The notes beneath the pieces are model-generated. The model was not told the origin of the DNA. It saw nothing but the letters and a program-made list of their open reading frames with translations, and ran no database searches. A DNA stretch of 64,000 bases from Polyodon spathula (Eukaryota; Chordata; Actinopteri; Acipenseriformes; Polyodontidae): assembly GCF_017654505.1 (NCBI RefSeq), contig NC_054536.1:96639844-96703843 (forward strand), in the 5' to 3' direction. Both the position numbers and the translations under genes were made by a program. How positions within the stretch are numbered: position 1 is the stretch's first letter; every line of letters begins with the position of its first letter. Positions 45,509 through 57,502 of the stretch are shown here, piece after piece.

Positions 45509-45720
45509 AGCGACTCACACAGGGCGAGGCAAGCCACACATAGACAGAGCCGACAGCGTGAACCCAGGACCTCTCACACTAAAGCATAGCGCCGATACTG
45601 CTGTACAAACGAGACAGCTCCTTTGCAATCCTTCGTATGTGATTACGTCACCTACCAGCCCTGCTGCTTCCTTCCCCCATGTACGCCACACTCTCCCCTG
45701 CCAGCCTCAAGTACGCCCTG
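45509..45720 (-). mobile_element. Second tRNA-related SINE-like element
   Basis: On the minus strand, CTTTAGTGTGAGAGGTCCTG and GGGTTCACGCTGTCGGC look like a tRNA T-arm with a degraded B box, preceded by an A-box-like region near GTACAGCAGTATCGG. The plus-strand open frame through it is an artefact. It differs from the SINE at 5549. The body downstream of the head is not recognisable, and the limits are approximate. Confidence 0.4.
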
Positions 45721-45866
45721 GAAGACTTAAACCAAAGACTTCATTCTTTATCAGTGCCTTCAAGTGTGTGAAGTATAATTTAAAAATTGTATTTTATTTG
45801 CTCGTCTTACACACTGGAGTGTACTGTGCTGTAAAGTATACTGCCTGGAGACAAAACAGGAAATAA

Positions 45867-46577
45867 AAATAACGTAAAAATGTTTAACAGATTGAATTAA
45901 ATCTGGTAGATTCACTGAACAATTTCAGCATGGCCTACTGTATCTACTGTATTTATGTTACACTGAGGTTAAGAATAAGACTTCCATTGCAATTAAAACC
46001 TTGCAATCCATCCTCTCAACAGAACACTTCAAAAGAGCTCAGCAACATGCTTGGAACCCTGCGAAGTGTGGCCTTGTCATGGATTCACCTGTGACACAAT
46101 GCACTAGCTTACCCTTCTGTACTGTACTATTCCATTTTCAGAGATTGCACTGCAGTGCCGTACTTACAAATAACAGCAAGCTACGCTTTGTATGTTCATC
46201 CTACAGATTTAGGTTAACCATCATCACTGGGCAAATAGGAAATCCATGTTACCTGGCAAGAAAAAGCCCTGCAGGCTCAGCTCTTACTCCAGTGTGCGCA
46301 GATGGTGCCCTGGAGCTACGTCTTGCATGGCCCCCACCACTACCATATCATTTTATTGTGTGAAAGCAGAAGTAATTGCATGAAGCTACTCTCAGGTCAT
46401 AAAAATCAGTAACCTATTGGAAAAGGCTTGGACTTCTCAGCTTTTAAAAAATACAAAAAAATCAATGAAATCCCTACTGTAACTGGTGACTAGTTGTTTT
46501 TATGTATTTAACTGAATTATTTAATACAATTAATTGAATTATTTCTTTTTATTTTAAAATCAACCTCATCTTCGATC
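45867..46577. other. No gene or repeat recognised
   Basis: A 120-codon plus-strand open frame (46001-46363) has no recognisable domain and no splice context; I treat it as chance. Confidence 0.5.
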
Positions 46578-46830
46578 CTAAAGAACATAAGAAAGTTTGC
46601 AAACAAGAGGAGGCCATTCAGCCCATCTTGCTCGTTTGGTTGTTAGTAGCTTATTGATCCCGGAATCTCATCAAGCAGCTTCTTGAAGGATCCCAGGGTG
46701 TCAGCTTCAACAACATTACTGGGGAAAAAGTCTCCTGGGTCGACATTATCAACACCTTAGAACTGTGAATGCTTGAATCAGATCGCACGTAGTCTTCTTT
46801 GTTCAAGACGGAAGGCACCCAGTTTAAAAA
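46578..46830 (-). mobile_element. CR1-type LINE fragment, third copy, internally deleted
   Basis: The reverse complement carries the same 3' end as the copies at 40243 and 43337 (ATCAAGAAGCTGCTTG-like start, GAATGGCCTCCTCTTGTTTG). It also matches the region around CTTGAACAAAGAAGACTACG. Between GTCGACCCAGGAGAC and CCCAGTAATGTTG, about 140 bp present in the other copies are missing. More diverged than the other two copies, so an older insertion. Encodes no usable frame. Confidence 0.85.
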
Positions 46831-47800
46831 CACATTTTACTGTACTTTCATCCCTCAGGCACCATGCCAACATCATTCCTATTACGCCACAAATACATTC
46901 CCAGCCCAGGAATGCATTTCTCTAAACAGTACCTGTACAGTAGATAAGTGCAGAGATCACATGAATCCATTCCACACATGCCAATAGCGAGGGAATGCAA
47001 CAGTTACAGTGTCAAGAAGGAAAGGGGGCTTTAAAGAGAGACAATGATACACTGTAAATCTAATGAATCATTAAACTCGTCATGGATTTATTAATGAAAC
47101 CTGTGACCTCACGACTTGATGTAGTACAGACCGTCACACAGCATCATGCTGTGAGCAGCGCTCACACAGTAAAGACTTCAGAGTCAGTCATTACAAACAA
47201 GGTGGAGGATCAATCAATTGGCAGGGGATGTACAGTATTCAGTATGTATTAACTCTGTGGAAAGCATTCTTGTGGTTTTGGCTGGCAGAAAGCCTTTGGG
47301 TTCCTTCCCCTGTAGTTTCTCTAGATAAGCCCCTTTGATCTTACATCTCCACTCCACCCACATACAAACCACTGTTCAGAATATCGGCAGGTTTCACATG
47401 CAAACAAAGCTTCTTAAGCATAGAACACATTACTCTACAATAATTCCGTACCAAGTACAGCAAGCATCCTTTTCAAAATAATCATAATGCGCTTATATAA
47501 ACTAACTGGAGTCGATCCCCTATTCGAAGAATTGTGCCTGCTCCGTGACTCTAGCATTGCACCAGGAAGCCTATAAAGAGTGACTTCAAATGGAATCCAG
47601 CAGGTCAAACAGAAAAAACAAAAAACAGAGTGCATACTACATGTATGTGCATGATTCTTATTAACACACTGGAAAAATAATGTATACTGTATAGTAACTG
47701 GTATAACAGTATTCCTATCCCAGATTTACTGCATGCTAATAAATGAGATACCGGTAAACAACTTGCCACAAAGCATGATTCAATTATCTAAAACATGTAC
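46831..47800. other. No confirmed gene
   Basis: A very weak 27-nt minus-strand exon-like segment is visible at 47345-47371 (acceptor ATATTCTGAACAG, donor GTAAGA, frame GLYVGGVE). Its phase would suit the exon at 16828, but the pyrimidine tract is poor. Nothing else stands out. Confidence 0.3.
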
Positions 47801-47802
47801 AG

Positions 47803-47962
47803 TAGGGCATTGTATTAGTATTGTATGTATAGTAGGGTATTGTATTAGTATTGCCTGTACAGTAGGGTATTGTGTTAGTACTGCCTGTACAATAGGGTAT
47901 TGTATTGCATGTACAGTAGGGTATTGTGTTAGTATTGCATGTACAGTAGGGTATTATTAGTA
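47803..47962. repeat. 30-bp minisatellite, about 5-6 copies
   Basis: Unit TGTACAGTAGGGTATTGTGT followed by TAGTATTGC(A/C), with one short unit lacking about 9 bp. Confidence 0.9.
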
Positions 47963-48556
47963 GTACACCTTTAACTGGATTACAGTACTATGCAAAGTGG
48001 ATCCATTTCTACAAACTCCTCAATTTTAAAGTTGTATTTGAATAAATAATGTCATATGCATTCCAAGTCTTCTCTTCACCCCAAGTTGAAATGTGCTGGA
48101 TGGATCCTTTCAGCTTGGGTGTACACTACACTTCAATTTTAGATTTCTCTTCTTAGCCTAAGTCATTAGGATGGCCTTTCGCTAAGCAGTTGTTTTTAAA
48201 ATTTTTTTTTTTTTTTTTCCATCCACATCCTTCACACCAGACCTCAAATTTTGGTTGAACGCCAATGTTCAAAGCCAGGCTTAGATCATTTGATTAGTCT
48301 AGCAGAAGCCTAGTTCTGTGTTATTTGAACAAGCATTACAAAGTGTACATGATTTCCACAGTCCAAAATCCCATCTCTTGGACTCAAAAAGCATGACCCT
48401 CTGTCATAATGGAACAACTACAGTACTATTACAAGGAGAATCAAGTTTCCCCGATGGCTTGGCAGGGCTCAGGGAGCGCGTCCCTTTTTCCACTCAACGA
48501 GAATAAATAAACTTGCGTTCAGAAAGCCAAGTGTTCTCTGCCACAAAACTGGCCAG

Positions 48557-48912
48557 GGTGGGGGTCCCGGAGTGGCTCCCCTGGTAAAAGCATGGCTGTG
48601 TGGTGTACAGGGGGAGTCATACAGTCAGGGGAGTGCAGGGGTCCCGGAGTGGCTCCCCTGGTAAAAGCATGGCCGTGTGGTGTGCAGGGGGAGTCATACA
48701 GTCAGGGGAGTGCAGGGGTCCTGAAGTGGCTCCCCTGGTAAAAGCATGGCCGTGTGGTGTGCAGGGGGGGTCATACAGTCAGGGGAGTGCAGGGGTCCCA
48801 GAGTGGTTCCCCTGGTAAAAGCATGGCCGTGTGGTGTGCAGGGGGAGTCATACAGTCAGGGGAGTGCAGGGGTCCCGGAGTGGCTCCCCTAGTAAAAGCA
48901 TGGCTGTGTGAC
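48557..48912. repeat. 77-bp minisatellite, 4.5 copies, possibly an amplified SINE head
   Basis: GTGGCTCCCCTGGTAAAAGC (or GTGGTTCCCCTGG) recurs at 48572, 48649, 48726, 48803 and 48880, exactly 77 bp apart, with GTGTGCAGGGGGAGTCATAC between. GGAGTGGCTCCCCTGGTAAA resembles a tRNA A-box region. The last unit passes into a different, SINE-body-like sequence (to about 49080), so the array may be a tandem amplification of a SINE head. Confidence 0.88.
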
Positions 48913-49080
48913 CTGGGAGATACAGGTCAGGTGAGCGCAAGTCCATGTCTTAACTGTGCGAAGTCACAGGTCTTCGCTGGTGATCCCGTAAGGAGCCTCG
49001 CATTGGCACTGGGAGACAAAACTGGCAGGGATTGTTCCTCCTCATCGCACTACAGCAGACCCTAACAGCTAGACGCCTAG
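48913..49080 (+). mobile_element. Possible SINE body following the 77-bp array
   Basis: CTCGCATTGGCACTGGGAGA, CATCGCACTACAGCAGACCC and CGCCTAGTGCACA read like a continuous repeat body attached to the last 77-bp unit. Family assignment is by impression only. Confidence 0.3.
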
Positions 49081-49337
49081 TGCACATGGCTTCCATTTCA
49101 TGAACACAGGAAAATGGTTCAGTGTGCCAAAAAGCTGAAAAAAAGACAAATTTACAAACCCATTTTTAAAAACATACCCACCCCCCTGCACCCGATAACA
49201 GCGTAATTAAACTCATCCGAACTTTCCCGCCACATGTTGTATTTGTTGTAGAGTCAGCATCTGAGACTACGCACTGAAATGCTGCTGGTAACACTCGCTA
49301 CCTCGACATGGCAAGTTTTTACAATTTGGTTTTTTTG

Positions 49338-49370
<33 letters not shown>

Positions 49371-49785
49371 CCACACAACCAACTACACCAATAAGCCAAA
49401 AGCAAGGTGTTTAAAATCAATAATGACAAAGAAAGAAATTACGAAAAAAAATTAAGATGAAAATATAGAGTGGAGTAGAAGAAGACTTATTCTGGCTTCA
49501 TGATGACAGTAAAACAAATGTCAGTTACCCAGACTTGCAGATAAAACAGCAGATTTTTTGTTGGGAATTCAAGATTTAGTTGCCCTCCTATTCAGACTCA
49601 CAATCATAGTTCACAAGATAGCAGGTGTTTGTCTGCTGCTGTGACTGCAGCAAAAAAAATATGCACAGACGGATACCCAGATACGCCACATGGAAGCTGG
49701 ACAATGGGACAGAATTGACTAATGTTTTGATTTGGGATTGTGACAGAAATACAATGAGTTCTGGTTGCAAATCTCTCTATCGACC
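49081..49785. other. No gene recognised; T29 run
   Basis: A T29 run at 49338-49366. Otherwise AT-rich with short frames. Confidence 0.65.
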
Positions 49786-50580
49786 TGTGAGGGTGCTAAA
49801 TAGCGAAAGGAGAAGTCTCTGGATGGGCTTCGTTTCCGAGGTCGGGAAGTCGGTCAGCCTGGAAGGAAGCGAGACTGCAGGAACATATTGACCCGGAAGG
49901 TAAACGAGGTAGGAGCTGCAAGCAATAGACACACCTGCAATAGTTTACCAAGGGGTCATGCGGGATAGCATAAAAAGGGCCAGAGAAACTCTAATCTTTT
50001 CCTTCGTTTGGTTTTGGGTTAGAAACTGGAAGGACCGTGAGAGACGCAGAGAAAGCTTATTGGAGAGATCTGTGAGTGTTTCTGTTTGTTTGTCCGTGTC
50101 TGTTTAATAACTGTGTGTGTTTTCTGATTATAGCACTAGACGGCTGTCGCCAACGGCCAGCACAAACTGGATCAACACTGCACTTCAGTCACTATTAACA
50201 TTGTTATCACTGTCGTTCACAAATAAAGCATGTATTATATTGTACTGCAGCACAAGCACTGAGAGCACTCACTCTTGGCTGGTGATGGTGTGTGTGTTTA
50301 ATTGTGTGTGTGTAAGTACTTTGTGTATTATTTACGGGGAAGCAACGCTTTCTCAGTACTGTGCAGTACACATGGTTGAGTATTGCAAGCTTGTTATTAT
50401 TTACTGTCTGGTCATCATTTTTTCAGGACCGAGTTTGTTTGTGTTCACAATGCAGTTTGCAGGTGCTCTCAGATCGTTTATATCGTGTGTGAACAGGATG
50501 TTTATCCTGCAAGGCATACTGAAAGAGGACAGCTATTGGTGCATTGCTCCGGTTTTTAAGAGCATGTTTTAGATTATTAC
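49786..50580 (+). mobile_element. LTR-like promoter / polyadenylation module
   Basis: From about 49786 (TGTGAGGGTGCTAAATAG) the sequence is less AT-rich and contains a TATA-like CATAAAAAG at 49969-49977 and, 245 bp downstream, AATAAA at 50222-50227. That spacing fits an LTR with U3-R-U5. A GT-rich stretch follows the AATAAA. No gag/pol sequence or second copy is visible and the ends are undefined, so it could equally be the promoter end of another repeat. The 151-codon frame crossing it has no recognisable domain. Confidence 0.35.
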
Positions 50581-50638
50581 ACGCTGCTGTGGAAGAAAGC
50601 ACTGGGGGAGCACTTCACTAATGTAATGGATGCAGTTA

Positions 50639-50653
50639 CTCCTACAGTAGGAG
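50639..50653. repeat. 15-bp perfect palindrome
   Basis: CTCCTACAGTAGGAG has 7-bp arms around one central base. A related CTCCTACTGTCGG lies about 50 bp downstream. Confidence 0.8.
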
Positions 50654-52877
50654 AACGGAGTTTACGCAATGCTGCACACCTCTCCTACTGTCGGCATTAA
50701 CAAACTCATTTGAGAAAAGAAAATATATTTTACTATTTGTGAGTTTTGTCAAGTTCAGCAAGAATTTGGACAGTTTCTCACGTTTTCCATGTAGTTTAGG
50801 ATTACCAGATTTCCAAGTTTTTTTTTTTTTAATTTACTGACGCCATAACAACTCTGAAGCCAAAAACAACAGTATATAAAATAACACAGTACCGGTAACA
50901 GTTTAAAAATTAAACATCAAGTGTATTTATTCCACATGATAACTCATTTTATTTTTATATTGTCAACTAGTCAAAACATGTTAAAATGTACAAAAAGCCA
51001 GATTTAAAAAATAGATCAGCTATTACCATTTAAATATACGGTATTCACAACATCAGAATGGTTAAACAAATAATCCATAAGATTGTTCATTTTATTTTTG
51101 AATGGCGCTAACACACAACCTAATACATTATACTGCTATTAACGAGCAGGGTGATACTGTTTTATACTTCTTATTGGGCCAGTTAAAGTTGTATCTGGTC
51201 CAGTAAAAACACTACCTCAGAGGCCCAAGCAGTCAGTAGTAAAAAATCTAAATGTACAGCCCAGCTCAAGCACATTTCTCTTGTACATGAAATGCCCCAG
51301 CCAGCTACAGACACACAGCACGGCCTTCAAATGTCCTGGAAATTTCCAGATTACTACAAGCGCCACAAAGCACAACACAATACCCTGATGAAGCAGAATC
51401 ACATACCTCCAGCTACACAGTTCAGAAAATCAAAAAACTGCATTTCCAAAGCACAAAACCAGGGATCTCGCTCCAGAATAATCCTCATTCAGCTTACAGT
51501 ACTTTCTTAAACTACAGGAGGACTGCACACCTATCACACTTGCAAGGTGAAGTCATTTTTTCAATTCCAACAGGCAGATCAAAACATGTTCCTTGTCACA
51601 AACAACCAGGAAAAAGCCTTAAATCAACTACCTCTTGAAAGATAGATACAGCACAAAATGAAAAGTAGTGTAGAAGAGGCAAATATGATGAGACCCCTCT
51701 CTGCTGTGGAAACAATTCACAAAGGCTTAATTACAGAACGCAGGGCTTCTTGTTTTTAGGAAACAGACACCACCGCCCAGGTGAGGCAGCTCTTTTGTTT
51801 TGGTAACTAAAAACGACATGAAAATTGTGAGTTTCTTAAAATAGGCTTTTTATTAGCCTGCATTCAAGGTTAGACTTACAAAAAATACACCAGAAACAAA
51901 GTGTACAGTACATCCGTGTGTATTTAAGAAAAACAGCAAAACAATGTATCCTCTTTATTCTACCTGCATGGTACAGTATTGGGTCACTAACCTCATGTAA
52001 ATGTTAATAAATTATGTGGTTGTAGGCAGTATTTACAATGTATGCCACAGATCTGAACTGCAGGTCTCTTCTGTAGAGTATAAGAACTCCACGCTACTGT
52101 AAAGTGCAAGATTTAAATCTGCTGTGCAATGAATCTTATTTGCATTGTACTGTCTCAGTTATTGTTGCCACCCCAAGACTTGAGGTTTTATCTGAAGTGA
52201 GCTGCGTTGCCCTGTTCATTTGCTCTCCTGTTTCATAGGGTTAGGGTTAGCCACAGCCGAATCAAGACGACGCACAACTCATGCTTGTCCTCAACGGTTT
52301 TTTTTTCTCACCCCAGAAACAGCAGGACCGTACTTCCTTTGGGGTTTGGGGCAGGTCCCTGGTGGGTGATCTCTGGAGTTTAATAAAAAATAATAATAAA
52401 AACATACTCCCAAAAAAGAAGGAAAGACAAGTAAACCCCATCAATGTATTATGCCGTTAAGACCCCTCAGGATTCATGTAGAACAAAGCTGACTCTGCCT
52501 AACATTCATGGACAGCAGATCAGCCTTTATTTAGCATAAATAAATAAATAAATCGGAACTAAACAGTCAGAGTAAAATGCAAATTTATAAAAAGAACCCC
52601 TCGAAAAAAAATTTAATCTACTGTCTTATAAAGAAAACACCTGGAATGGTTCTGACTATTAAAACATGAGATTCATAATTTGTACGCACTGTCATTTGCC
52701 ACCAGTGTAGCACATAAACTTCTGTAGGTCAAACTCATTGTCTCCAAACTGAAAAGGTGATTGAGAAAGTATAGGGTTAATAAAGTATAAAGCTTGTAAT
52801 AATCATTTGGTTAAGAACTAAATAAATAAATAAAAACAGCAAAACTATAAAAACACTCAATGGTCTCAGCACAGAAC
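50654..52877. other. No gene recognised
   Basis: AT-rich. Two TTAGGG-like words occur at about 52237-52250 (AGGGTTAGGGTTAG). A 31-nt minus-strand segment at 51407-51437 with donor GTATGT reads FFDFLNCVAG, but its acceptor context is weak. Nothing else is supportable. Confidence 0.5.
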
Positions 52878-53170
52878 TCCTCCCTGCACAACCCTACAGA
52901 CAGACTATAATACAATGGCTGGAGCTTTCCTCCCTGCACAACCCTACAGACAGACTATAATACAATGGCTGGAGCTTTCCTCCCTGCACAACCCTACAGA
53001 CAGACTATAATACAATGGCTAGAGCTTTCCTCCCTGCACAACCCTACAGACAGAATATAATACAATGGCTGGAGCTTTCCTCCCTGCACAACCCTACAGA
53101 CAGACTATAATACAATGGCTGGAGCTTTCCTCCCTGCACAACCCTACAGACAGACTATAATACAAATCGC
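52878..53170. repeat. 50-bp minisatellite, 6 copies
   Basis: TCCCTGCACAACCCTACAGA recurs at 52881, 52931, 52981, 53031, 53081 and 53131 with almost perfect 50-bp units (one G/A and one C/A variant). Near-perfect identity suggests recent expansion. Confidence 0.95.
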
Positions 53171-53929
53171 TGGAACGTTCCTCACTTACTTGAAAAAGCA
53201 GAATTCTTTCTGTTTCCTTATCTCTGAGCACACCAGCTGCAGTTCCACACGCTACTTAACATTAGCCAGGTCACCTTGCGTTTGTATAACCTGCAGGGCT
53301 GAGCAAACTAGACTGGACACTTGTTAGGAAGCTTCCAACAGGGGAACGGTGCGTGAAATAGTTGCTCAAAAGAACTGGAGGAAACAGTCTAACCTGCTAA
53401 TATTAGGCTATTTCTTCAGGAACTAGGCTACATTACTGTACAGTAGATTAACAGGTTATTTATTATACAGAAACCTGTAATAGAACATTCATTCAGGGAG
53501 TACACTGAAGACACTCCTTGTAGTCTGAGAACAAACCCTAAGCATACCGGGACAAAATCCAAGGAGATGGCATATTAGGTCAAAAGGCCTGTAAACATGA
53601 AGTTAATTGTAGTGAAAAAATAAAAACCTACATTTGATATCGATGTGTCCACAGGTTAAAACAATGCAACAGTGATGATCATTATTTCAATTAATCTTTA
53701 TCATTATTAATAGCACCTTTCGCAATAGACACAGTGCTTTACATGGACAAAGCAGTATATTTGGGATCTCAGTTTTTGTACTGTGTTTTAATTCTTTAAC
53801 AAATAGGATAAAGCAAAGGCAGAATTTTGTTTTAAATCAGTCCCAACTGTAGCAGCTTACCTTGAGTGAAACTAATAATATTTAACATTATCACATTGTC
53901 ACATGCCGCTGTTTCAGAAAAAAAGTTTT
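53171..53929. other. No gene recognised
   Basis: A 34-nt minus-strand segment with donor GTAAGT (about 53187) has a weak acceptor. No repeat family recognised. Confidence 0.45.
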
Positions 53930-54720
53930 TACTAGCTCAGGTGTAACCAATCGCATTCAAAATCACACATGAAGTTAAGTTGCCTCCACCTGTGTTAAAT
54001 TGTAGTGATTCACATGACTTCAGGATAAATTCAGCAGTTCCTGTAGGTTCCCTCTGCTAGGTAGAGAGGCTACCAAGAGGCCAATGGCAACTTTGCAAGA
54101 GCTACAGGCTTTTACAGCCAAGACTTGTCAAAGTGTGCATGTGACAACAATATCCCAAGCACTCCACAAATCTGGCCTGTATGGTAGCGTGGCAAGAAGG
54201 AAGCCATTACTCAAGAAAGCCCACCTTGAATCCCATTTGAAGTATGCAAAAAAACACTCAGGAGATTCTGTAGCCATGTGGCAAAAAGTTTTGTGGTCTG
54301 ACTAAACTAAAATGGAAATTTTTGGCCTAGATGCAATGCGTTATGTTTGGCGCATACCCAACAGAGCGCATTGCCCAAAGAACACCACCCCTACTGTGAA
54401 GCATGGCGGTGGCAGCAAAATGTTATGGGGATGTTTCTCATCAGCAGGGACTGGGGCACTTGTCAGGATAGAAGGGAAAATGAATGAAGTAAAGTACAGA
54501 GAAGTCCTTGAGGAAAACCTGCTGCCCTCTACAAGAAAGCTGAAACTGGGACAGATGTTCACCTTTCAGTATGACAACAACCCAAAGCACAGCCAAAGCT
54601 ACACTGGAGTGGTTAAGGAACAAAAAGGTAAATGTCCTTGAGTGGCCCAGTCAGAGCCCCAACCTAAATCCAATCGAAAATCTGTGGCATGACTTGAAGA
54701 TTGCTGTCCATCAATTGCTG
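53930..54720 (+). pseudogene. Tc1/mariner transposase pseudogene, copy 2
   Basis: After a non-coding leader, translation gives TTISQALHKSGLYGSVARRK (end of the helix-turn-helix region), then LWSD with the first Asp followed directly by a TAA stop (54303). [15 protein letters not shown] and [17 protein letters not shown] come next, then YDNNPKH with the second Asp (about 54573), a frameshift, and [15 protein letters not shown] with the Glu (about 54667). The gene breaks off at about 54715 in a short ATTGCTGTCCATC duplication, so the C-terminus is missing. Part of the N-terminal domain is deleted as well. All three DDE positions are recognisable, but the frame is broken. Confidence 0.93.
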
Positions 54721-55351
54721 TCCATCCTCTTTACACTCAGCCCTACTTCTGCCTGTTTTTCACTGTTTTGATGTATGTATTTTTAACTACTGGATAGTTT
54801 GTACTGCATGCATGTCACAAAACGTCCTTTCATCAATCAGGATCAGGCATACTATATCTGGTATAGATGAGAATATGTTAAAAAAACAAAAAAAACAAAA
54901 CACGTGTTTCCAAAATAATCATGCTTCTAAGCTTTCCAGTCTAGCTGCTACAATGATGGAGCAATAGACTCTAAACAAAACCGAAGCTGTGAACTCTGTC
55001 ACATGATGAGAGGCTTAACTTCAGGCAGTCATAGTTCCGGCTAGGAGTACTGCATACGTCTTTGGAAAGCCCCAAGTCTGTACTTTTAAACAAGCCATGG
55101 TAGGTTACTTTTACTTTGCCCGAGTAATATGTGAACAACATTCTGTGGGCTGGTGCCCAAAAAATGACTGGGGCTGAGTTTTAAGAGTTAAAGCGAAAGA
55201 CACCGCTTGCAAAACAACGCCTAGATAGACTTACTATCGTATTTTTTTTCCAAAACTGCTTACTTACTGCAGTGTACCGAGTTTCTATAATGCTTAAAGA
55301 TAGCGGCCGAGAATCGCGTACGAGAGAATAAAGTCTTGCGGCGCTTAAAAT
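54721..55351. other. No gene or repeat recognised
   Basis: AT-rich, short frames only. Confidence 0.6.
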
Positions 55352-55535
55352 ATCCAGCACTACTTTTATTTATTTATCTATTTTAACCAGAACTGCTCAG
55401 AATGCATCTCATAGAGCTTTCATCACTGACACCCACTTCCTTAGAGATTGTTGTAGTGAAAAATACAGTAACTTGGTGTCTTAAAATATCTCTGCAGGAT
55501 TTTCCCGCTCTGAAAGTTGCAGATATGCGGGAGCA
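55352..55535 (+). repeat. Dispersed repeat, copy 2 (partner at 1-185)
   Basis: Same orientation and same word order as 1-185, with a ten-odd-base difference around 55459-55485 and scattered substitutions. The sequence after 55535 no longer matches. Confidence 0.7.
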
Positions 55536-56335
55536 ATGTCAAGTCCTGTACTGGTACCTGAATGCTGGACTACAATCTTGTTTCAGTCAAACTACAGCAA
55601 TTCAACTCTGAGTCCTGACAATAGACACAGAAAAGCACAGATTTGAAACGAGTCATTTATTTCTGAACTTCTCTTAAATCACGGTTTGTTGTATTGTATT
55701 CTGCAACAATAAATCAACAAAACACCTGCACCATCTTTTACTGTTGTACCGAACATCCAATGTTCTTAATACTGGCTTTGCTTACAGAAATGGCATTCTT
55801 TCTTTTTATGTTTGCAATAACATTTTGTTCTAGATCCACACAAAGCAAATGGGACACAATTCTACTATACCTAAAACATTAAACATTGGCTTATTCCCCT
55901 GAACACTTCAATGAGTGTTGTTTCTTGACTGATTTTACTGTTGTAGTGTTCCAGGAATGAATGCACAATGAAATACCTTGGGAATCTTCTATTTGGCACA
56001 CACACACACAATGCAATATTTGTATCCTATTAATATCTACAGTATGTTATTTAGAGTTGGCATCACCACAGGTACCAGTAAAACTGCAAATCTAGAATCA
56101 GCTATTGTTCTCAATTTACTGTACAGGATGAGTAGATCACTATTAAAAACACCCTTCAAACTGGTTACTGTAGGAATTACAGATTTGCAGTGCCATCCCT
56201 GCACCCATTCACAAGTCTCACAAATACACATGCAAACCGATTACAGATACACACTACAATTTAGTAAAGTTTGTTTAGCAAGCACGTAGAGCATGCTGCG
56301 TGTTGTCAACCTCCTTCCCCAAAACTTGACTTTAA
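55536..56335. other. No gene or repeat recognised
   Basis: AT-rich with short frames; one small CA run near 56000. Confidence 0.6.
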
Positions 56336-56421
56336 CCCTTTCAGGACCATGCATTTGTCAGTGGGATGCTCCCCCAGTACCAGGCATTTTTGGGGTTGTA
56401 GTTGACTCTCTTCCTATACAT

Positions 56422-56501
<80 letters not shown>

Positions 56502-56618
56502 TTTTGTGAACGTCGTCTCTCCCCTATCCATTGATGCGTTTCAAGCCTGTGCTGCAAAGTACAGTGGCCCTGCAAGTCATCAAAGCAAAGTGCATTTCTT
56601 ATCACGGTCCTTAAAGGG
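56336..56618. mobile_element. piggyBac-like MITE, 283 bp
   Basis: The termini are CCCTTTCAGGACCATG on the left and, read inward from the right, CCCTTTAAGGACCGTG: 16-bp inverted repeats with two mismatches. Both ends are flanked by TTAA (56332-56335 and 56619-56622), the target-site duplication specific to piggyBac-type elements. The interior has no transposase and contains a long (TA)n run (about 56428-56495). It is non-autonomous. Confidence 0.8.
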
Positions 56619-56622
56619 TTAA

Positions 56623-57167
56623 TTAAGGAAAACAATATGTCCAGTACATTCTTGCGCCAGTATTTTCTTGAAAATTAAATTCTGAAAAACAGTACCGTTT
56701 CTTATTTCCACTCTTTAACCCTTTCCCCGCCAAGCTGCTTACACGCTACATTTAAAAGACTGCAAAAGCTGGAGTATTAGCAAAAATGGGCATCAACCAT
56801 ATGCAGCCTCGGGACACAAAGTAAATGTCATGAATAAGGAACTGCATACCACATGTATTGTGGCATTGTCATACTTCATTAACTGTAAAATCTTAAATAA
56901 CTTGTTAGAAAACTAACCATTATATAGACTGCATCCTACATGCTCAGAGCTACAGTGGCTTAAAAAAAGCCTAACTTCCAAAAATGATACCTTTACAGAT
57001 ATGTACAGTACCTGTGCTGTGTATGTACGGGTTGCTATGTCATGCATTCTGTATTATAGTAGTGAAGTAGTCCTCGCTAAAATGTGTGGAGCTACATTAG
57101 TTACTATTGTTGCATTGCTCTGCAGCCCAGCAGGTTAGCTTCCATGGGCCAGATGTGGGCACAGGCA
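56623..57167. other. No gene recognised
   Basis: TTAACCCTTTCCCC at about 56716 resembles another piggyBac-type end, but no partner terminus is visible. Confidence 0.5.
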
Positions 57168-57502
57168 CATGACGAGGAACATTGCTGTGGTGTACAGAAT
57201 GAGGTTCTGATTGAATCACAGCAACATGACAAGGAACACTGCTGTGGTGTACAGAATGAGGTTCTGATTGAATCACAGCAACATGACAAGGAACACTGCT
57301 GTGGTGTACAGAATGAGGTTCTGATTGAATCACAGCAACATGACAAGGAACACTGCTGTGGTGTACAGAATGAGGTTCTGATTGAATCACAGCAACACGA
57401 CAAGGAACACTGCTGTGGTGTACAGAATGAGGTTCTGATTGAATCACAGCAACATGACAAGGAACACTGCTGTGGTGTACAGAATGAGGTTCTGATTGAA
57501 TT
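57168..57502. repeat. 57-bp minisatellite, 6 copies
   Basis: Unit: GAACACTGCTGTGGTGTACA, GAATGAGGTTCTGATTGAAT, CACAGCAACATGACAAG. Because 57 is divisible by 3, it creates 19-residue periodic frames on both strands that I do not regard as genes. Copies differ by one or two bases. Confidence 0.96.

Noticed and set aside
46001..46363. 120-codon plus-strand open frame
   Set aside because: No domain, no splice context, nothing to distinguish it from chance.
50117..50572. 151-codon plus-strand open frame with hydrophobic stretches
   Set aside because: It runs across the AATAAA of the LTR-like module and has no recognisable protein features.
52237..52250. Interstitial telomeric repeat
   Set aside because: Only two TTAGGG-like units; too short to be meaningful by itself.
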